The notes under the pieces were generated by a model. The model saw only the letters and a program-made list of their open reading frames with translations. It searched no databases and was not told where the DNA came from. Source: Lepas anatifera (taxonomy: Eukaryota; Arthropoda; Thecostraca; Lepadidae). Taken from it: DNA of 64,000 nt. The first letter of the stretch is position 1, and each line of letters opens with the position of its first letter. The translations under genes and the position numbers were made by a program. Below are positions 45,321 to 64,000 of the stretch, in pieces. Location of the stretch: NCBI GenBank assembly GCA_034440635.1, contig JAOTON010000200.1:496001-560000 (forward strand). Reading direction: 5' to 3'.

Positions 45321-47429
45321 GCTTGTACCCCATTTTCCATCCCAAAATTATCGTATATAAGTCACATAGGAAATTATTAAACTTTTACAACTAGTAGCTA
45401 TTTGTTTAGGTTACTATAGTCAAATTCTGAAGATATTTTAGTTTTAGACGTGATAGCTTCTGGTCAGTTAGAAGTTGAAGATGCATTGGACCAATCACTT
45501 TTTTTCGTTGGTGACTCTTGAAGTTTTCATTGGTGCTTGGCGAATTTTAAAGAAAATGTGTTACTTTTATGACATTTCAACTGATCGAGACCCAGGTGTC
45601 ATATTTCGTTTGTGACAGCAGGCTCCGTTTGTGGAGAAATGCGAGTTTCCTGAGATAACTACTTTGTTTACCGTATCTCTTCTCACCCCCCCTGTTTTGG
45701 TCCACCCCTGCATTCGACCGGCATCCTCGCTTGTTCCATAAACAGTGAGCTTTGGGTCGCATAAGTTCTAAAAGGAGGATGTTGTGTCCAAAAGGCTCGT
45801 ACCTCTGTTGAAGTTATTTACTTAGCATCTCATGGCAATAACGGCCTCGTTTTCCCAAAGCATATTGATATGAGTGTCCGCTATGATTCTCAGAACAATA
45901 GTGTCATATTTTGCGTTCAGTCAAGATCCTGTGTGGTTGATATCCTTTTTGAAATGTAAGTGCATTTGAAGTTTTGAATACTGAGAGTTTTATTTTCACT
46001 ATCCCATTAAAAATTTCAAACATAGTGATTGGCCAGTGTTGACTTTATAACTTAACGATTACATACCAATTTGTCGGTTCCTTGACAAAGTGAAATACAA
46101 ATAAAGCCAGTTGAAATTAATTGCACTGAATGTCAGCCCATCAGGTGCGTTTCCCAAAAAATGATTGCAAGGCAATTTTTCTTCTTCTGGAATAACACAT
46201 TTTGGGGTAAAATTAGGATCTCACCATGGTATGTGTAGTATGTGTGTGTTTGTTGACATCTACATCGCAAACTTCGTAAATTTGGGAATTGTATTTTCAA
46301 AGCCATGTATTTTTATCGTGCTGTATGATAGAGGCTTATGCAAGTATTTATGTGTCCATGTGTATTTAGCTGTCCTTATGTGTGTTGGTATGCTTCTATG
46401 TGAATTTTCTATTCAGAATGTGCAAAGGCTCAACAACAAAAAGTATCAGGTAACCACAGAGTTTGTTACTGGGCCTTCTTTAAAAACGCATGTTTGTCTC
46501 GGATGACCAGTTGGTGTTGATGGAATATGAGTTACAGCGAAGCGATCGTGTAGTGTGCTGAGCCGGAATGACTTAGATATTGCGCGAAACCTCGTGAGAG
46601 AAGTCGGCGAATATTCCAATGTTGAAAATGCATTAAAACAATATGTAAGGTATTGAAGTTCCTGTGGGTGGTTTCAGGGCAACCTGACGTCTGTCAATTT
46701 TTGTTTTCAAGAAAAGGAACGTAACTAGTTGCTAAATCTGTGGGATTTCCAAATTCCTGACACTGTCTTCACGGCAAGGAAAAGATACCTGAAGATTATC
46801 ATTGCATTTTTGTCAAAATGTTGGCCTTTTTATATATAGGGCGTACCCCAACTCGACCAAAACAACTGCAAAATAACATCCCACATTTCAGAGTTCAATT
46901 TGAATCCACCAAAGGAGTTTTCTGGGGCGCCGATTCATGCCTTGAATTCCTGTGCTTCATCCATGTCTTTGCCTCTCTTATAAGTTATACCATCCCTATA
47001 CCATCCCTGTAAACACAGTTTATATCATGTTTCTTAGCTTGGACCTTTTTGGCAGTATGGAAGTTCAATTTCTCCTATGTTGGTGTATTCTTAGCCATTT
47101 TGGGTTCCTTTTGATTACATGTACCTAGTTTAATATGCAATGCTCATTTTAGAAATCATTAAATGAGGAAAATAATTATCAACATGCTCTGGTAGCTGTT
47201 TTGGGCAGTGACAGTCTGGAAGAATTAAAAAAAGTTATTCATGGTTGCTGGTTAATTGTTATCCCATGTTTGAATGTCAATTAATTAATTTTGCTTCTAT
47301 TAATCTTCAGTTTCCTGTAGGACTTTCGAACAGCCTGTGTTTTGCTGGTCTATTTATCTATTTCTTAATTTATAATTATTTATATATTTATCAATTCTTT
47401 GTTTTATTTTGAAAACGAATCGAAGTTTG

Positions 47430-47590
47430 AGGTGAGTCGAGTCATGAGTTGAGTCAGAGTTGAGTCGATGAATTTAACCTTGAAATGGAGTTGAGTCGAC
47501 TGGGTGAACTCTTACTCATTAGTTGAGTCGGAGTTGAGGCAACTGCTCTCAGCATTTGAGTTGAGTTGAGTCGACTCAAGAAAATTCTTA
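47430..47590. repeat. TGAGTCA/GAGTC-rich repeat block 3
   Basis: GAGTCGAGTCATGAGTTGAG, TCAGAGTTGAGTCGATG, ending GAGTTGAGTCGACTCAAG. Same vocabulary as the other two blocks. Confidence 0.8.
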
Positions 47591-47847
47591 AACGCATAAC
47601 TCTGGCTATAACCTCCTGAAATTTTCAATGTTGAGAGGCACACATCTTGTTGACCAATATTAATCTCCGGAATATAAATATCAATATATCGTCAATATCG
47701 TCACTCTACTAATATCGTCAATATCTCCGGAATTAGTAGAAAAACGCATGTCTTTATAAACGTCCGGCTCAAATAAGCCCCCAGAGAACCTCCGAGTTAG
47801 GTTTCGACACACGAGGACTCCCCCCTCCTCCGCCCAGAGCTGGTGAA

Positions 47848-48774
47848 TCAACACCCGTACTAAAGAGGGGTCTGGCACTAACGCGCACTGGAGGGGGCAT
47901 GGTAGGCCCCACCTCTAAGATCTCGGAAGCTAAGAGGCTTAGAAAAATTCTGGTTGTGGGATGGGGGCTGTAGTGATCTGCTTTATTCCCAATGTTTTGG
48001 CCTAGTGCAATTGTCTTTAAGGTCAAACGAAGTCATAAAGGTCAATTTTTGGCCCAGCTAGGGACTCATCGGGGAACGCCGTGATTAAGCGCAAACAAGT
48101 CCGGAATGTACTAAGAACGGACCAAAGTCACACCCAGAAGCTTACAAAAAAGTATCCCTTAAAATATTGGGGTTTCGGTCATCCACGGTCAATGCTCTAT
48201 GACGTCACACTATATGTTATCTATAATTACGCCATGAAAAACACCATAGCAACCACTGGGCTGGATATGAGAATGGACCCTGACCCATAACCTTTGGCCT
48301 TGACCAGTGACCTTTAACTTTACTTTGAGTTATCTTAACTATGACGCCATAGCATAATATACGTCATACTGGGTAACACCATTTGACCGGAAGTACTGGG
48401 GCCAACGACCTCGAGCGAGACCGCTGGTAAGACCTGGACCTGTTACCTTTGACCTTAATCTTGACCCTCGTGTGGGGTGGCTATGACATCATATAATCTC
48501 GCTTACATGACGTTATAACGTTACCAGTGCGTCTCCGATGCAGGCGAACTGGGGCGAAGGCGTGATTGCAGCAATCTCAAAATATAGGTTTTGACTTTGA
48601 AAGCATATAAGTCAAAACATGTTTGACTGGTTTCAAAATTATTTCGCCAATCAACGAACCAACTTTTCATTCTCGCGAATGTAGTCCAGTAGCATCTTTC
48701 GGCTGCGAGTGGCTCTCCGGCCTCCTAGGCAAAATGGGTGGGTGGCTCCAGAGCCCCTCCAGTGCGCGTGTTAA
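47848..48774 (+). mobile_element. TTAA-MITE family A, copy 9
   Basis: Left end TCAACACCCGTACTAAAGAG, where the first TTAA has mutated to TCAA, followed by the internal motif GGCACTAACGCGCACTGGAG. The right end is CCCTCCAGTGCGCGTGTTAA with TTAA at 48771. The interior keeps AGGTCA-type repeats. It lies between the two genes. Confidence 0.85.
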
Positions 48775-49134
48775 GGGATCTTCTGGCCGAAATTTAAGAG
48801 CTCAACTTATGTTTCCTTAATCTTCTTCTCACCTGCGTGGTCATGCAGAAACGTTACCGACTCTTTACTGTTGCTAGACTGATTTGGTATCACTCTCCAA
48901 ATCAACCGTTATGTCCGAGCTTTCTCTCCCATTTTCCCTCTTCCCTTGGTAACACAAGGTCGGCTCCGCCCTCAACAAAATGGCTCAGGATTCCCCAGCC
49001 CCACTAGTGAATTATCATTCAGTTATGAGCCATAAGCTTTTGCTTCTTCATTGTCGACGCTGCCTGTTGAATTTTTCCTGGAATGTCTCATTTCACAGAT
49101 TTGGGAACCGAATTTGTACCCAGTAAGTACCCAC

Positions 49135-49400
49135 AGGCGTACCCAGGATCGCTGATCAGAGGGGGCACCTTGCCGAGGGAGGGGTACCATACAGACCAAG
49201 GGGACACTTCTATTGGCCGTGATAACCTATCAGGTGGACGCTAAATCCTATCGTGGGGCCCCGATTTTTGCATCCTGGGGGGGATGCGAAGTGGGAGTCA
49301 TCGACCCTTCAGAAGAGTGCCCCGACCATTTTCGGGGGTGCCGAGGATCGATGGGGAGGGGACACTTGCCCCTTTGCTCTTCTTGATCCACCTGTGCTTG
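49135..49400 (+). mobile_element. Interspersed repeat family D, copy 3
   Basis: Starts CAGGCGTACCCAGGATCGC. It shares CTAAATCCTATCGTGGGGCC, GCATCCTGGGGGGG and TTTTCGGGGGTGCCG with 1-230. Non-coding. Confidence 0.6.
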
Positions 49401-50319
49401 TACCATAGAAATATGGCAGGTGCAGAAAATTTCAATCCTACTGCTTGGGTTCACGATTCAACAGTGTGATGCCAGCAAACAAGTAATATTACATTTTCCT
49501 GATGTAATGGCAGCATCAAGTACGTTACAAATTTCAGGGCATGGAAAAGTGAAACCAAGCCAGCGCGAAATCGTACCAGAAAATGCGTATTACACCAGCT
49601 CATTCACAATGAGCGATGGAAATTGGGTGTTGCTTTGGATGCAGCTCTGTGTTGATTGAATCACGGTGGACCACAAGAATCTCGTGGATCCATGTCAGAA
49701 GTCCTCTCTCCTGAATAATTCCTGGAGGCTCTGGGTCAGCGGACCCCAGACCTCCTGCAGCTTGTCTGGAGCCGTTATCGCAGTGCCAGCACCGCTGGAA
49801 AGGCGGATTTTGTGGGTTGGTACATGGTATGCATCGGCAGTCGCCTCGGAGCACTCGCGTCAGGTTTTGTATCTGCTGCTGGTGCCGATGCTGCCTCCAA
49901 ATGAATAAAACTCGTGTCATATTTCTTTTCATGGCGTACCCGTGTCCAGTGTAGTCCCGCAGCTTTGCGATTGATTGCCGTTTCCAGTTGATCATATAAA
50001 GTCATCATGTCTCGGACTTTTCGCGACCCACCACCACAGGATTATGAACGTTTTGAATATTGAGTGTTCCTTGGGGCTTTACTGCGCAGTGACTGCTGAG
50101 GTCTTATGGCGTCGCCAACTCTCACCGGAGAGCATTATGGGGATTTGGAAGACTTATGCAGAGGATTAATGTTTGAAATTCCCATTTGGAAGGAGGCGTG
50201 TCTCTCCGAGTTCATACACCCCAGTTCACGGCTAAGTCTAAGCTAAAATTCACATGCCCTCCGTCAGCCCTCTTCCAGATCGCCTCGGGCTGATGGCTGT
50301 TATCGCTGCTTCACGGATG

Positions 50320-50440
50320 CTCTACCAGTCTCAAGGGGCTTTGTTCGGTGCAGTGATCTCGAAAAGCCAGCTTTGTCATTGCCCACCGAATTCGATCTCG
50401 CTCTCACCAACTGAGCTACCAACTGTGTATTCCGAAAGAA
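50320..50440 (-). mobile_element. tRNA-related SINE fragment downstream of the ATPase gene
   Basis: Minus strand GGTAGCTCAGTTGGTGAGAG near 50410-50430 is a good box A. A weak box B (TTTTCGAGATCACTG) lies near 50355-50370. No cloverleaf forms. Confidence 0.5.
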
Positions 50441-50685
50441 TGACACTTCGAGGGAGAATGGAAAATCCTGGTATGAGTAAAGGATCTCGTCCAAGTGTGG
50501 CAGTGACGGTAATTCGGGTTTTACAACCGACAGACTGCCGAGGCTGGAATGACCCTCGTTCCCTCGCAACCAATGACAATAAGGCTGACGGAGCCAGGGG
50601 CCAATCCAGCTCCCCAATACATTTGCAACTGCTTTTCTGTTGACGAATAATTCAAAGAAAACGAGAACAACAAAACTCGTGGGTA

Positions 50686-62488
<11,803 letters not shown>

Positions 62489-64000
62489 CTGCAACGGTAG
62501 GTTGTCGGGTAATCGCGTGCAAAGATCGGATCACCGAACTCACCCCGTCGCTGTACAACCGTATCATGACAAGTCAGCTCCTGCCGCTTACAGACCACCG
62601 TTTAGAGTTTGTGGCCATTTAACATTATTTAACATGTGGAACTTCCATCCTATCTAAATAATAAGTGGCAACGCATTGCACACTGTTGCACAGAGCCGAA
62701 TCCGATTACGCTGGAACAGCTGAGCTACACCTTAACATGAAAAATATAGAACGTCCGGAGGACATAGGCGCATGGGCTTTTTCCAAGTTGGAGAGGGGAC
62801 AAACGTTGTCACCACTGGCGGGGTTGAATATAAATAGGCCAATTACTTGATTTAATAACGGAAAACTTCCGGAATCGGCTCAGAGTTGGAGGGGGTACTG
62901 CCCCCAGTCTAAAGTGGGGTGGGGGGCAGCTGCCCCTCCCCCTCCCCCGGTTCCTGCGCCGATGCCAAAGGCTGGAGGTTTTCTATAAGTTTAGATATAG
63001 AACTGTATTATATTGTTTTATAATTTATTCATTGACGCGTCTTTAAATTGTGCAGGCGCCAGTGAAAACTGGTAGGTCTGGGTACAAGTTTTTATATCTT
63101 AGCGTTACACTGCGCCCCTCCAAGGCAGTATTGAGTCCGCGTTTGTGTAACGGAACTCTGGCAGCATAACTCATTGCAAAGTCAATACGGCAGCAGCTTG
63201 ATTCTGGTGCCCCTAAACGCCCTTGTGAGTGGTCCATGAAGCGTGTTATTTATTTCTGGAGGTAAAAAGGAGCATTTTATAGGCGACTTTGAACGCTGCG
63301 TTTATACGTACTTGAGCCTTAAGCTCTTCCTTAAACATTCCACTCCCGTTCACGTGGAAGCATTCATTAGCTGGTACACAAGCTGACTAGTTTCCCTCCT
63401 TCGATTGAGCGATAGTAGTATTTGCATGTATATACTGTCATGCACAATGCATATTTCCACACAGAGATATTGATATTTGGGTGCCGTATCGAATTAGGGG
63501 CGACTAGTCCAACACACCTTTCAATAGAGCTTATCAAATTCAAATACGACAGCCCAAGGCCAAACTCTGAGGGTGATTATTTTCTCTATTTAATTGGAAT
63601 GGAGGTCGAGGGACATTCAATATTCTGGAATAGAGCTTAAACGCATTGAATAAGTAGATTAAACACCTGAGAAAGACATGGTACCGCCCGGTTCTCTGGA
63701 CAATCAATGCAAGAACACAGTACAGAACACTTTATTCGATGAGCGTCGCCCAAAAGCCAAGGCTTTCGAAATTTGCATGTCTTGTCTCGTGTACACTGAT
63801 ACTGCTAATAGCGCACTAGGCAGTGTCGATGTGTTCATTTTGTTGCTAATAGCATACTGGGCTCTGAATGGATCGTTTCACCATTCAGGCTCCAACAAGG
63901 AACGCCCGATTGCATTCGTTCCGCACAGATAGAAATAAGTGGTTTACCAAGTTAGAAATCGCTGTTTGAAGCAGACAGCTGAAACTACACCGGTCAGACG
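62489..64000. other. ATPase intron upstream of the M2 exon, no exon seen
   Basis: No M1-like hydrophobic exon was found on the minus strand. Otherwise unremarkable apart from a G-rich stretch near 62890-62960. Confidence 0.6.

Larger units (their letters stand above)
43201..47847. other. Intergenic, AT-rich, with repeat blocks
   Basis: Holds the three GAGTC blocks and the foldback at 44470. The spacing suggests the GAGTC blocks are parts of one or more elements. No coding sequence. Confidence 0.55.
48775..50685. other. Intergenic region downstream of both genes
   Basis: Contains repeat D copy 3 and a SINE fragment. Frames at 49600-50008 (minus, up to 131 codons) have no recognisable domain. 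Confidence 0.5.

Noticed and set aside
49600..50008. Overlapping minus-strand frames of up to 131 codons
   Set aside because: No similarity I can name. They lie beyond the ATPase poly(A) signal and may be old mobile-element sequence.

Overview
This is eukaryotic, intron-rich DNA from an animal, most likely an arthropod and perhaps a crustacean. The evidence is compact GC-rich exons (usually 95-300 nt, one of 491 nt) with GT-AG boundaries in long repeat-rich introns. One of the two genes belongs to the Sidestep (Side) family of immunoglobulin-superfamily guidance receptors, which is best known from arthropods. The species cannot be read from the sequence.

Plus strand, about 5.4-39.8 kb (possibly to 42.9 kb): the 3' part of a Side-family gene. 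Seven exons join in consistent phases and encode the end of one Ig domain, a second Ig domain, a fibronectin type III domain, a transmembrane helix and part of a cytoplasmic tail. The transmembrane exon carries an apparent one-base frameshift in a C-rich run. A possible terminal exon lies at 42810-42908. Exons for the N-terminus are outside the window to the left.

Minus strand, about 62.5-50.7 kb: the catalytic alpha subunit of the Na+/K+-ATPase. Twelve consecutive exon positions run from transmembrane helix M2 to the conserved C-terminus. With one choice at the alternative position they sum to 2688 nt (895 residues plus stop), and every junction phase agrees. The first ~130 residues lie outside the window. 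Two 95-nt exons at 55244-55338 and 54240-54334 encode the same segment after M6 and appear to be mutually exclusive. The two genes are convergent, with 43-50.6 kb between them.

The rest is mostly mobile-element material. There are at least three families of TTAA-flanked, terminal-inverted-repeat elements without a transposase (piggyBac-like MITEs). One family of ~0.9 kb is packed with AGGTCA/TCAAGGTCA nuclear-receptor half-sites, and one of its copies is nested in another exactly at a TTAA. Other features are tRNA-derived SINEs, a decayed pogo-type transposase, long foldback hairpins, AT and G-rich simple repeats, and one tRNA-Gln(CUG) gene on the minus strand.

The most unusual feature is that tandem repeats repeatedly start at exon edges. 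Five arrays contain the authentic splice donor or acceptor plus flanking exon bases: 5' of the exon at 5373, 3' of the exons ending at 15715 and 39760, and 5' of the ATPase exons beginning at 57114 and 61519. A sixth array starts at the stop codon of the candidate last Side exon. These arrays create many decoy splice sites, some visibly inactivated by point mutation.
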